Assembly: GCA_019636275.1 (NCBI GenBank)
Contig: JAHBXY010000067.1
Span: forward strand, 1 to 46,025
Length of the DNA: 46,025 bases
Direction of reading: 5' to 3'
From: Planctomycetota bacterium
GTDB taxonomy: Bacteria > Planctomycetota > J058
Of the stretch, positions 7,895 through 16,184 are shown piece after piece. The stretch's first letter is position 1. The number at the start of each line of letters is the position of its first letter. Under the pieces are notes generated by a model. The model was not told the origin of the DNA and did not search any database. It saw only the letters and a list, made by a program, of their open reading frames with translations. The position numbers and the translations under genes were made by a program.

Positions 7895-9745
7895 TCACTC
7901 CACGGGCAGCGCGCGCCGGGCGTCCTTCGCCCCGCGCACGTCGAGGCGCACGGCCTCGTCGAGGAGCGCCCGCGCCCGCGTCAGGTCGCGCGGCCCGCCC
8001 TGGCCCCGGACGAGCATGTCGGCCAGCGGTAGGAGCGCCGGCGGGTCGCCGCGCGCGACGGCCCGCTCGTAGAGCGCCCGCGCGCGCCGCTCGTCGACGG
8101 GGCCGCCGAGGCCCGCGCGCAGGGACGTCGCCAGCTCGCGGGCGGCGAAGGCCTCCTTCGTGTGCACCGACTCGAGCATGGCCAGGGCGCGCGCCGGGTC
8201 CGGCGGCACCCCCGGGGCCCCCTCGCGCAGGATCAGGGCCGCGTGCACCGTCGGCAGCGGCGAGCCGGGCTTGCGCACCAGGTGCCGCTCGTACCAGCCG
8301 AGCGCGCGCGCCAGGTCGCGCTCGACCTCGGCGCCCTTGAAGAACAGGTCCGCCAGCTCGCGCATGGCGAAGGCGTTGCCCAGCTCCGCCGCCTCCTCGA
8401 GGAGCACCACCGCGCGCGGCACGTCGCGGACCACGCCGACCCCGAGCAGGTGCAGGCGCGCCAGCTCCGACATGCAGTCGGCGTCGCCCAGCTCCGAGCC
8501 GCGAAGGTACCAGCGGGCGGCCTCGTGCGTGTCCTGCGGGAAGCCCTCCTTGCCGGCCTTGTAGTAGCCGCCCACCGCCTTCATCGCCGGGCCGATGCCC
8601 CCGTGCGCGGAGTACCAGGTGCCGCGGCCGACGGGGGTGGCCTCCGGCGGCGGCGCCGGGAACTCCGGGTCGTCGTCTTCGCGCGGCGGCGCGGGCTCGG
8701 GCTCGGGCTCGGGCGCGGGTGCGGGCTCGGGCTCGGGCTCCGGGGCCGGCGGCGGCAGGGTCGCGACGGGCTCGTGGCGCGTGACGGTCGGCGTGGGCGC
8801 GAGGAGCACGCCCACGAGGCCCAGGACGAACACCGCCGCCGGAGCCGCGGCCAGCGCGGCGCGTCGCCGCGTCGCGCGGGAGACGAGCGGCCGCCGCGCC
8901 GCGACCTGCTCGCCGGCGAGGACGCGGTCGAGCTCGACCGCGAGCGCCTCGCCGTCGGGGTAGCGGCGCGCGGGGTCCTTCTCCAGGCAGAGCAGGCACA
9001 CCGCCTCGAGCCCCGGCGACACGTCGGTCTGCGTGGCGCGCAGCGGGGCGGGGTCGGCGCCGAGGACCCGGACGGTCAGGGCGTCGAACGTGTCGCCCTG
9101 GAACGGGTACTCGCCCGTCAGGAGCACGTAGAGCGTGACGCCGAGCGCCCACACGTCCCACGAGGCGCGGGCGGTCTGCCCGTCGCAGGAGAGCTGCTCG
9201 GGGGCCATGAAGTAGGGCGTGCCCACGAGGGCGCCCGTGCGCGTGAGGCGATCGAGGCCGGCGGCCCAGGCCATGCCGAAGTCGGCCACGCGGAGCGCGC
9301 CCGTCGCGTCGACGAGGAGGTTGTCGGGCTTGACGTCGCGGTGGACGACGCCGCGCGCGTGCGCGTAGCCGAGCGCGCGCGCGGCGTCGCGCACCCAGGC
9401 GACCTTGCGGGCGACGTCCGCCCCCTCGCACGCCTCGCCCAGCGAGCGCGCGCCCTCGACCAGCTCGTAGGAGAGGAACGGCACCCCGCCCGGGAGCTCG
9501 CCCGCCGAGTAGACGCGCACGATGTGCGGGTGCTCGAGCCCGGCCGTGACCTGCCCCTCGCGCTCGAAGCGCGCGCGGTGCTTGTCGTCGAGGCGCTGCT
9601 CGAGGAGCACCTTGAGCGCGACGTCGCGCGCGGCCGGCACGTCGCGCGCCCGGTAGACGGCGCCCATGGCCCCCTTGCCGAGGAGCTCCTCGACCTCGAA
9701 CGGCCCGACCCGTCGCCCGCACCACGCGTCGCGCACGCCGCGCAT
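7895..9745 (-). CDS. Membrane-anchored Ser/Thr protein kinase with Sel1-like repeats
   Basis: A 616-residue protein. The N-terminal Hanks-type kinase domain (~14-275) has LGKGAMGAVYRA, VALKV, HRDVKPDN, VADFGMAW and GTPYFMAPEQ, so it should be active. One transmembrane helix (~294-316) follows, then a Pro-Glu linker (~330-352), and an extracytoplasmic C-terminal part (~382-616) of Sel1/TPR-like repeats (EAARWYLRGSELGDADCMSE, RAVVLLEEAAELGNAFAM, ALYERAVARGDPPALLPLAD). Such repeats bind partners, suggesting a sensor-type kinase. The ATG at 9745 is preceded by GAGCAGG at close spacing. It diverges from tldD across a 69-nt gap. Convergent with ygiQ. Confidence 0.92.
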   Translation of the reverse strand: MRGVRDAWCGRRVGPFEVEELLGKGAMGAVYRARDVPAARDVALKVLLEQRLDDKHRARFEREGQVTAGLEHPHIVRVYSAGELPGGVPFLSYELVEGARSLGEACEGADVARKVAWVRDAARALGYAHARGVVHRDVKPDNLLVDATGALRVADFGMAWAAGLDRLTRTGALVGTPYFMAPEQLSCDGQTARASWDVWALGVTLYVLLTGEYPFQGDTFDALTVRVLGADPAPLRATQTDVSPGLEAVCLLCLEKDPARRYPDGEALAVELDRVLAGEQVAARRPLVSRATRRRAALAAAPAAVFVLGLVGVLLAPTPTVTRHEPVATLPPPAPEPEPEPAPAPEPEPEPAPPREDDDPEFPAPPPEATPVGRGTWYSAHGGIGPAMKAVGGYYKAGKEGFPQDTHEAARWYLRGSELGDADCMSELARLHLLGVGVVRDVPRAVVLLEEAAELGNAFAMRELADLFFKGAEVERDLARALGWYERHLVRKPGSPLPTVHAALILREGAPGVPPDPARALAMLESVHTKEAFAARELATSLRAGLGGPVDERRARALYERAVARGDPPALLPLADMLVRGQGGPRDLTRARALLDEAVRLDVRGAKDARRALPVE

Positions 9746-9814
9746 CCTGCTCGGGGGGCGGCCGGCTCGCAAGCGCGTGGTATCTTGCCGGGCTCCCCTC
9801 ACAGCGAGGCTCTC

Positions 9815-11248
9815 ATGCTGGACGTGCTCGAGCGCCGCTTCCGCGCGGCCGCGCCCAAGGTCGACCGCTGCTCGCTCCGCTTCATGCAGGAGCGCCACGA
9901 GCAGGTGTCCGTCCGCCAGGACGTCGTGCAGCCGGTGCAGAAGAGCACCGACGCCGGCGTCATGGTCACCGTCGTCGACAAGGGCGGCATGGGCTACGCG
10001 GCCACGAGCGACCTGAGCGAGGCGGGCCTCCGGCGCGCGTTCGCGCAGGCGGCCGAGTGGGCGCGGCGCACGGCCGGCAAGCTGGTCCTCGACGTCGAGC
10101 GCCTGCCGGCGGTCACGGCGCAGGGGGAGTACGCCTCGCCCGTGGCGCGCGCCTGGGAGACCTCGCCCCTGCCGGAGAAGGTCGACCTCCTGCGCGGCGA
10201 GAGCGCGCGGCTCAAGGTCGACCCGCGGATCGTCGACTGGGAGGCATCGCTCTGGTCGGTCGACGTCGAGACGCTCCTGCTCTCGTCCGAGGGCGGGCGG
10301 ATCCACCAGCGGCTGCGCGCGCTCATGCCCGGCATGCACGCCACGGCCGCCGAGGGCGTCGAGTCGCAGACGCGCACCTTCGGCGGGCACGCCTTCTGCC
10401 GCCAGGGCGGGCTCGAGGTCCTCGACCAGTTCGAGTTCCGCGCCGCCGCGCCGCGGATCGGCCGCCAGGCGCTCGAGCTCCTCGGCGCGCCCGACTGCCC
10501 GTCCGGCGCCATGGACCTCCTGCTGGCGCCCGACCAGATGATCCTGCAGATCCACGAGTCGATCGGCCACCCGCTCGAGCTCGACCGGATCCTCGGCGAC
10601 GAGCGCAACTACGCCGGCACGAGCTTCGTCACGCCCGACATGTTCGGCACCTACCAGTACGGCTCGAAGCTGCTCAACGTGACCTTCGACCCGACGCGCC
10701 CCGAGCAGCTCGCCAGCTACGGCTTCGACGACGAGGGGACGCCCGCGCGCAGGGAGTTCGTGATCAAGGACGGCCTGCTCCTGCGGCCGCTCGGCGGGCG
10801 CACGTCGCAGGCGCGCGCCGGGCTCGAGGGCGTGGCCAACGCGCGGTCCATGAGCTGGAACCGGCCGCCGATCGACCGCATGGCGAACCTCAACGTCGAG
10901 CCGGGGGCGTCGAGCTTCGACGACATGGTCAAGTCCGTCGAGCGCGGCGTGTTCATGGAGACCAACTGCTCCTGGTCGATCGACGACTCGCGCAACAAGT
11001 TCCAGTTCGGCTGCGAGCTGGGGCGGCTGATCGAAAACGGCGAGCTGACGAAGGTGGTCAAGAAGCCGAACTACCGGGGGATCTCGGCCACGTTCTGGCG
11101 CGACCTGAAGATGGTCGGCGACGAGCGGACCTTCCTCGTCATGGGCACGCCCAACTGCGGCAAGGGCGAGCCCAACCAGGTGATCCGCGTCGGGCACGCC
11201 ACGCCGGCGTGCCTGTTCGCCGGCGTCGACGTGTTCGGGGGGGCGTAG
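9815..11248 (+). CDS. tldD: TldD-type metallopeptidase
   Basis: A 477-residue protein of the TldD/PmbA family (peptidase U62), the metal-bearing subunit of the heterodimeric TldD-TldE protease that trims unfolded or leader peptides in the cytoplasm. The zinc motif HExxxH is present as HESIGH (~residues 248-253, in QIHESIGHPLELDRILGDE), and the C-terminal Cys ligand region is GTPNCGKGEPNQ. The start is ATG 9815, preceded by GCGAGG at 5-6 nt, and the N terminus LDVLERRFRAAAPKVDR is typical. A TATCTT hexamer (9781-9786) upstream may be its -10 element. Only 2 nt separate it from the partner gene, so the two are an operon. Confidence 0.93.
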   Translation: MLDVLERRFRAAAPKVDRCSLRFMQERHEQVSVRQDVVQPVQKSTDAGVMVTVVDKGGMGYAATSDLSEAGLRRAFAQAAEWARRTAGKLVLDVERLPAVTAQGEYASPVARAWETSPLPEKVDLLRGESARLKVDPRIVDWEASLWSVDVETLLLSSEGGRIHQRLRALMPGMHATAAEGVESQTRTFGGHAFCRQGGLEVLDQFEFRAAAPRIGRQALELLGAPDCPSGAMDLLLAPDQMILQIHESIGHPLELDRILGDERNYAGTSFVTPDMFGTYQYGSKLLNVTFDPTRPEQLASYGFDDEGTPARREFVIKDGLLLRPLGGRTSQARAGLEGVANARSMSWNRPPIDRMANLNVEPGASSFDDMVKSVERGVFMETNCSWSIDDSRNKFQFGCELGRLIENGELTKVVKKPNYRGISATFWRDLKMVGDERTFLVMGTPNCGKGEPNQVIRVGHATPACLFAGVDVFGGA

Positions 11249-11250
11249 CC

Positions 11251-12573
11251 GTGCAGGAGTACTTCAACGACGTCGCCGACCTCCTCCAGGGCCTCCTGCA
11301 GAAGGACGAGGTCTACACGGCCAGCTTCTCGGGCGAGGAGTCGGACTTCGTCCGCTTCAACAAGAGCGCCGTACGCCAGGCCGGCGCCGTGAGCCAGCGG
11401 GCGGTGACCGTCGACCTGATCGAGGGGCGGCGCCACGCGGCCGGGTCGACGACGCTCACGGGCGACCTGGAGCTCGACCGGCCGCGGCTCGTCGACATGG
11501 TCGAGGACCTGCGCGAGACCCGCGCGCACGTGCCCGAGGACCCCTTCCTCCTCTACGCGACCGACGTGCGCTCGGGCGAGCGCGTGGCGGAGAACCGCCT
11601 GCCCGACGGCGCGGCCGCCGTCGGCGCCGTGCGCGACGCCGGCCAGGGGCGCGACCTCGTGGGGATCTACGCCGCCGGCGGGATCCACACCGGCTTCGCC
11701 AGCTCGCTCGGCCAGCGCAACTGGTACACGAGCTACAGCTACAACCTCGACTGGTGCTTCTACCACCGCGCCGACAAGGCGGTGAAGACGAACTACGCCG
11801 GCTTCGAGTGGGACCCGGCCGCGTTCTCGCGCAAGGTCGAGCTGGCCGCGGAGCAGCTCGCCGTCGTGGCGCACAAGCCGATCGCGATCAAGCCGGGGCA
11901 GTACCGCGTCTACCTGACGCCGGCCGCGCTCTACGAGCTCGTCGGGCTGCTCTCGTGGGGCGGCTTCGGGCTCAAGGCGCACCGGACCAAGCAGACGCCG
12001 CTGATCCGCATGATCGAGGGCGACGCACGGCTCGCGCCGGGGGTGACGATCTCCGAGCACACCGCGCAGGGCGTGGCGCCGAACTTCCAGGGCGCCGGGT
12101 TCATCCGCCCCGAGCGCGTCGACCTGATCAAGGACGGCGCCTTCGGCCAGTGCCTCGTCTCCCCGCGCTCGGCGCAGGAGTACGGCGTGCCGACGAACGG
12201 CGCGTCGTCGCGCGAGACGCCCGAGTCGGTCGAGGTCTCGGCGGGGACCGTGCCGCAGGCCGAGGCGCTGGCGCGCCTGGGCACCGGCGTGTGGGTCGGG
12301 AACCTGTGGTACCTGAACTACTCCGACCGCACGGCCTGCCGCACGACCGGCATGACGCGCTTCGCCACCTTCTGGGTGGAGGACGGCCAGATCAAGGCGC
12401 CGCTCGACGTCATGCGCTTCGACGAGACCGTCTACCGCGTCCTCGGCCAGAACCTCGACGGTCTGACGGCCGAGCGCGAGATGATCCTGGACAGCGACAC
12501 CTACTTCAAGCGCTCGACCGTGAGCGGGCGCCTGCCGGGGGCGCTGGTGAACGACTTCGCGTTCACTCTGTAG
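11251..12573 (+). CDS. pmbA: PmbA/TldE-type partner subunit of TldD
   Basis: A 440-residue member of the same TldD/PmbA family without the HExxxH motif, hence the non-metal TldE-type subunit that pairs with TldD. Family features include the N-terminal segment with GEESDFVRFNKSAVRQAG (~29-46), the substrate-groove region SSLGQRNWYTSYSYNLDW, and the C-terminal LWYLNYSDRTACRTTGMTRF, WVEDGQIKAPLDVMRF. The GTG at 11251 lies 2 nt after the tldD stop, so translation is probably coupled. Length is normal for the family. Confidence 0.9.
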   Translation: MQEYFNDVADLLQGLLQKDEVYTASFSGEESDFVRFNKSAVRQAGAVSQRAVTVDLIEGRRHAAGSTTLTGDLELDRPRLVDMVEDLRETRAHVPEDPFLLYATDVRSGERVAENRLPDGAAAVGAVRDAGQGRDLVGIYAAGGIHTGFASSLGQRNWYTSYSYNLDWCFYHRADKAVKTNYAGFEWDPAAFSRKVELAAEQLAVVAHKPIAIKPGQYRVYLTPAALYELVGLLSWGGFGLKAHRTKQTPLIRMIEGDARLAPGVTISEHTAQGVAPNFQGAGFIRPERVDLIKDGAFGQCLVSPRSAQEYGVPTNGASSRETPESVEVSAGTVPQAEALARLGTGVWVGNLWYLNYSDRTACRTTGMTRFATFWVEDGQIKAPLDVMRFDETVYRVLGQNLDGLTAEREMILDSDTYFKRSTVSGRLPGALVNDFAFTL

Positions 12574-12619
12574 CCTTCATCCCGCTCGACTCGTCACCAT
12601 CTGCTTGACAGGATCCGCC

Positions 12620-12698
12620 GTCCACGCGCACGCGCGGGCGCGCTGGAGACAGGCGCGGGCCTGTCGCCCGGACGCCGCGCCCGCGCGTGCGCGTGGAC
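12620..12698. repeat. Perfect 23-bp inverted repeat with inner hairpin
   Basis: Two 23-bp arms, 12620-12642 and 12676-12698, are exact reverse complements (left arm begins GTCCACGCGCACGCGCGG). The 33-nt loop contains a second stem, 12648-12654 (GACAGGC) with 12659-12665 (GCCTGTC). It lies 46 nt after pmbA and before the first RING-like gene. With no T-tract it is not a classical intrinsic terminator, though it could block transcription or protect the pmbA mRNA 3' end. It differs in sequence from the R1 family. Confidence 0.75.
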
Positions 12699-12791
12699 GA
12701 AGGCTGGCCCTCGGCCGTCATCCGGCCAGCACCGGACGGGGCCTCTCGTCGTCGCCTTGTCTCCGGCGACGGCGCCTGGTCGAGTGGAGGC

Positions 12792-13269
12792 GTGGCAGAC
12801 CTCGGGATCCGCCTCGAGCCGACCACCCCACCGCGCCGCTGCGCGACCTGCCACGGCGACCTCGCGACCGGCCCGGTCTGGACCTGCACCCGCTGCGCCG
12901 CCGCGCTCCACGTCGACTGCGTGCCCGACGGGCGCTGCCCGACCGTCGGCTGCGTCCGCCGCGGGGGGGCGCCGCAAACCGCCCGCGCCGATCGTCTTCG
13001 TGGGGCTGCTCGCGCTGGCGTGGCCCGTCGTGTACCTCGTGGTCCTCGGCGCGCTAGAGACGACGCGTCTCCTCCGGGGTCCTGACGCAGAGGTGGTGGC
13101 CCTCGCCGCGGCCCTGCTGGGCCCGCCAGCGCTGGGCCACGGCCTCCTCGCCCGCGAGGAGCCAGCGTCGCAGTTCGAGGTGGCGACGGCGTACGTCCTT
13201 GGCTGCCTCGCCTCGGTCGTGCTGCTCTCGTGCGTCGTCGTCGCGGTGGTCATGCTGGGGCTGCGGTGA
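12792..13269 (+). CDS. RING-finger-like membrane protein A (frame broken at a G7 run)
   Basis: The first of four paralogues. The N-terminal zinc-finger-like part reads RCATCHGDLATGPVWTCTRC, then ALHVDCVPDGRCPTVGC in one frame from the GTG at 12792. After the seven-G run at 12963-12969 the continuation (RKPPAPIVFVGLLALAWPVV and two more helices, ending VVVAVVMLGLR) is in another frame. Reading six Gs instead of seven joins them as one ~158-residue protein like B, C and D. I infer a one-base indel, either a sequencing error or a real mutation. The Cys/His spacing resembles prokaryotic RING fingers (Pfam Prok-RING type), a zinc-binding fold associated in some bacteria with ubiquitin-like systems. 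Function unknown. Confidence 0.65.
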
Positions 13270-13281
13270 CGACCTCCGGAG

Positions 13282-13384
13282 TCCGCGTCGAGCAGGCTTC
13301 CGTGCCTACGTGGCCGGGTTCGGCTGCTCCGTCGCCCTCCTGGGCGGGTTGGTCGTCCTCGGCGGCCTCGACGGCCGCCTGTGA
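13282..13384 (+). pseudogene. Remnant of a RING-like paralogue's last helix
   Basis: Directly after gene A, an open stretch ending in TGA at 13384 encodes AGFRAYVAGFGCSVALLGG then LVVLGGLDGRL. It is a membrane-helix pattern that aligns loosely with the third helix and C terminus of paralogues A-D (AYVLGCLASVVLLSC in A). It has no start or zinc finger, so it is best read as a leftover from duplication. It could alternatively be a true tail of A reached by another frameshift. Confidence 0.4.
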
Positions 13385-13494
13385 CGGCGGTTACTCCCCC
13401 GTCGACGCTTCGACGCTCCTGCCACGACACCCCTGCTGCGTCGGCAGTTACGTCTGCCCCTCGAGTTGCTCAGGACGGGCAGGGGAGGACGTTC

Positions 13495-14016
13495 ATGCCG
13501 GCACTGGCGATCCGGGTCGAGGCGGCGACGACGGCGCAGCGCTGCGCGGTGTGCCATGACGACCTCTCCCCCGGGCCGGCGATCCGGGCGTGCCCCGGGT
13601 GCCACACCACCGTCCACACCGACTGCGCCCGGGAGGTCCAGCGCTGCCCGACGCGCGGGTGCTCCGGTCGCCGGGCGCCGGTGGACGTCCGCCGCGCGGT
13701 CCGGCGCGGGCTGAGCCGGGCCGACGCGGCGCGGCCCTGGCTCGTCGCGGTCCTCGTGGCGCTCGCCTGCCCGTTCGCGCTCTACGCGGTGGGCGCTCGC
13801 GGCACCCTGGCCGCCCTGGTCCACGCGCTCGGTCTGGACCCGCTCGGCGCGGCCCTCCCGGCCGCGGTCCTCGTCGCGCCGGTGGCGACCTACCTGCTCG
13901 TCAGGCGCTGGGCCGACGACCCGGGCCCCGAGGTGGCGATCCAGGCCTCGCTCGTGTCGCTCGTCGCCGCGGCCGCCTGGACGAGCGGCCTGGCGCTCGC
14001 CGCGGCGGCCCTGTGA
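13495..14016 (+). CDS. RING-finger-like membrane protein B
   Basis: A 173-residue protein with an N-terminal zinc-finger-like module and about three transmembrane helices. The finger (~15-60) is RCAVCHDDLSPGP, ACPGCHTTVHTDC, RCPTRGC: C-x2-C-H, C-x2-C, H-x2-C, C-x4-C, matching prokaryotic RING-like spacing. Helices lie at ~83-102, ~115-135 and ~147-170. The finger faces the cytoplasm if the positive-inside rule applies (RRAVRRGLSR precedes helix 1). ATG 13495 is backed by GGGGAGG ~8 nt upstream. Its stop overlaps the GTG of gene C (GTGA). The finger is nearly identical to that of C, showing recent duplication. Function unknown. Confidence 0.78.
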   Translation: MPALAIRVEAATTAQRCAVCHDDLSPGPAIRACPGCHTTVHTDCAREVQRCPTRGCSGRRAPVDVRRAVRRGLSRADAARPWLVAVLVALACPFALYAVGARGTLAALVHALGLDPLGAALPAAVLVAPVATYLLVRRWADDPGPEVAIQASLVSLVAAAAWTSGLALAAAAL

Positions 14017-14564
14017 CGCGCTCCCTTCCCCGCCGCCGGCCGAGCGCCCTGCCGCTCCGGGTTCAGGCGACGACGACGGCGCAGCGCTGCGCGGTGTGCC
14101 ACGACGACCTCTCCCCCGGGCCGGCCGCCCGGGCGTGTCCCGGGTGCCGCACCGCCGTCCACACCGACTGTGTCCGGGAGATCTGGCGCTGTCCGACTCA
14201 CGGGTGCTCGGCCCGCCCCCGCTCACCTCGGCCCGTGGCCGCGGAGCGGCGGGGGATCCGTCTCCCCGACGCCGTCGCCTGGGACGGGGCGTGCGCGGTC
14301 GGGGTGCTCACCCCGCTCGCGGTCTACGCCCTGGCGTTGCTCGTCGCGAAGTCCCCTGTCGCCATCCTCCTCATGCTCCTTCGCCTGGAGGCGGCGGCGC
14401 TGGTCGTACCGGCCTCGGTCGTGCTCGCGCCGGTCCTGGCGTACGGCGTCGCGGACGTGCGCGGGCGCGGCCACTCGGCCCGCGCGCCGGCCGGGCTCGC
14501 CGCGGTGATCGCGGTCGTCGTGACGGTGCCGGTCGCCCTGGGCCTCGTCGCCATGATGCGATGA
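14013..14564 (+). CDS. RING-finger-like membrane protein C
   Basis: A 183-residue paralogue of B. The finger RCAVCHDDLSPGPAARACPGC then AVHTDC and RCPTHGC is almost the same as B's, while the membrane part differs (VGVLTPLAVYALALLVAK, LLMLLRLEAAALVVPASVVL, AAVIAVVVTVPVALGLVAMM). So the finger is conserved or converted between copies while the helices drift. It starts at a GTG overlapping the stop of B and is followed 7 nt later by the phosphatase-superfamily gene, suggesting one transcript. Confidence 0.76.
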   Translation: MTRSLPRRRPSALPLRVQATTTAQRCAVCHDDLSPGPAARACPGCRTAVHTDCVREIWRCPTHGCSARPRSPRPVAAERRGIRLPDAVAWDGACAVGVLTPLAVYALALLVAKSPVAILLMLLRLEAAALVVPASVVLAPVLAYGVADVRGRGHSARAPAGLAAVIAVVVTVPVALGLVAMMR

Positions 14565-14571
14565 TCTCGCC

Positions 14572-15609
14572 ATGACCCCCGTCCTCCTCGTCGCCCTCGA
14601 CAGCGTCGGCGTCGACCCGCTCGGCCATGACCGGGCGGAGTCCGTCTACGCCGGGAGCACGTTCCTCTTCCCGCGCGGCCGGGCGGGCCCGCTGCTCGAC
14701 CTGCCCGACGCGCCGGTCGAGGGCGCGCTCGTCGAGACCGACGTCACCGGCGGCCGGACCGAGGGCTCGATCGAGTGCGCGATCACCTACACGACGCTGT
14801 TCACCGGCCGCGACGCCCTCGCCGAGCACGGGCTCGTGCAGGGCCTCGGCCTGCGCGAGGGGGTGCTCGAGGGCCTGCTCTCGGGCGACACGCTCTTCCA
14901 CCGCTTCGCGCCGAGCGCTGCCCTGGCCAACGCCCTGTTCCCGGCGCACCTGCCGTTCCTGCGCAGCTCCTACGTCGAGGATCTCCTGCCCGCGTTCGGG
15001 CGCGACGAGGTCGAGACCCGCGTCACGCTCCACGGCGCGCCGGTGCGCCTCGCCGGCCCCGACAAGCACGGGGTCGCGGAGCTGTTCACGCTGGCCGAGC
15101 TGAACCAGAACCCGTTCGTGCTGGCCGCGCGCCGCGCGGGCCTGCGCCTGCGCACGTGGGACGACGTGCGCGCCGGGCGGGCGCTCACGTCGACGCTCAC
15201 GCACGCGCTGGAGCGGTCGATGGACCTGTCGCTCTTCGACCCGGCGCCGCTGCCGCCGCGTACACCCGCCGAGGCCGCGCGGGTGCTGGCCGGGCTCGCG
15301 GCCGAGCACCGGTTCACGTTCTACAAGTACCAGACGGCCGACCTCGTCGCGCACACGCACCGCGTCGACCTGGCGCGCGAGACCTTCGCCGAGGTCGAGG
15401 CCTTCCTGGGCGCGCTCCTGCGCGCCGTGCCGGCCGACGCACGGGTGGTCGTCACGAGCGACCACGGCCACCTCGAGCAGGTGGGCTTCACGCGCGGGCA
15501 CCCCAAGTCGCGCGTGCCGACGTGGGTCTTCGGCCCCGGCGCGCGCGCGGCGGCCGACGGCCTGCGCACGCCCGAGGCTATCTTCCGCCACCTCGCGGCG
15601 CTGGCCTGA
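14572..15609 (+). CDS. Alkaline-phosphatase-superfamily metalloenzyme
   Basis: A 345-residue member of the alkaline phosphatase / phosphoglycerate mutase / phosphopentomutase metalloenzyme superfamily. Metal-site motifs are an N-terminal LVALDSVGVDPLGHDRAES (first Asp ~9), a TTLFTGRDA segment that could hold the nucleophilic Thr/Ser, KYQTADLVAHTHR (~257), and the C-terminal VVTSDHGHLEQVGF then RGHPKSRVPTWVFGP, the typical DHG...H pattern. It is too short and divergent to name as phosphopentomutase. No signal peptide, so cytoplasmic. It sits between RING-like genes C and D, 7 nt after C, on the same strand. Substrate unknown. Confidence 0.8.
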   Translation: MTPVLLVALDSVGVDPLGHDRAESVYAGSTFLFPRGRAGPLLDLPDAPVEGALVETDVTGGRTEGSIECAITYTTLFTGRDALAEHGLVQGLGLREGVLEGLLSGDTLFHRFAPSAALANALFPAHLPFLRSSYVEDLLPAFGRDEVETRVTLHGAPVRLAGPDKHGVAELFTLAELNQNPFVLAARRAGLRLRTWDDVRAGRALTSTLTHALERSMDLSLFDPAPLPPRTPAEAARVLAGLAAEHRFTFYKYQTADLVAHTHRVDLARETFAEVEAFLGALLRAVPADARVVVTSDHGHLEQVGFTRGHPKSRVPTWVFGPGARAAADGLRTPEAIFRHLAALA

Positions 15610-15644
15610 GGCTGCCAGACTGGGGGGTCGACGGAGGAGGCGAG

Positions 15645-16175
15645 GTGAGCAGGGGACCCGAGGTCCGGGTGAACGAGGTGGGCGCGCCGCGGCGCTGCGC
15701 GTTCTGCCACGCCGACCTGCCGGCGCGCTACCGCGAGTGCCAGGGCTGCGGGGTCGCGACGCACACCGACTGCCTGCGCGAGCTCGGCCGCTGCCCCACC
15801 GAGGGCTGCGCGAAGCCTTCCCCGCCCGCACCCCGTGTCACGCCCTACCCGGCGCCGACGACGCCCCTGATCGAGGTCCTGCTCTGCGCCGCGCCGGGGC
15901 TCTGGCTGTACGCGTGGAAGGGCGTGGCGGTCGTCGCCATGCTCCTCCACACGACCCTCTTCGGCCACCAGCTCACGCCATTCAGGGGGGAGCCGGCCCC
16001 TTCGTCGGCGAGCCTGACCGCGTTCATGATCGCGGCGGTCCTGCTCGGTCCGGCGCTGGCGCACGGCATCCTGGCTCCGCTGGCCGCGCGGCGCGGGGTG
16101 AAGCACCCCCACCGCAAGGCAGCCCTGGCGGCGCTCGGCGGCGCCGCCCTCTCGGTGCTGGCGAGCCTGGTCTGA
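15645..16175 (+). CDS. RING-finger-like membrane protein D
   Basis: A 176-residue paralogue of A-C, more diverged. The zinc-finger part is RCAFCHADLPARYRECQGC, ATHTDC, RCPTEGC; then a Pro-rich linker and helices around VLLCAAPGLWLYAWKGVAVV, ASLTAFMIAAVLLGPALAHG and LAALGGAALSVLASLV. GTG 15645 is supported by GGAGG 8-12 nt upstream and lies 35 nt after the phosphatase-superfamily gene. The shared layout with A-C (finger, then a helix pair containing GPALAHG/GPPALGHG, then a last helix at the C terminus) makes it a true family member. Confidence 0.78.
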   Translation: MSRGPEVRVNEVGAPRRCAFCHADLPARYRECQGCGVATHTDCLRELGRCPTEGCAKPSPPAPRVTPYPAPTTPLIEVLLCAAPGLWLYAWKGVAVVAMLLHTTLFGHQLTPFRGEPAPSSASLTAFMIAAVLLGPALAHGILAPLAARRGVKHPHRKAALAALGGAALSVLASLV

Positions 16176-16184
16176 CGAGCGCCG

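Noticed and set aside
12960..12972. Programmed ribosomal frameshift at the G7 run of RING-like gene A
   Set aside because: No slippery heptamer of a known type or downstream pseudoknot is evident, paralogues are in one frame, and other indels in G/C runs occur in this window; a simple indel is more likely.
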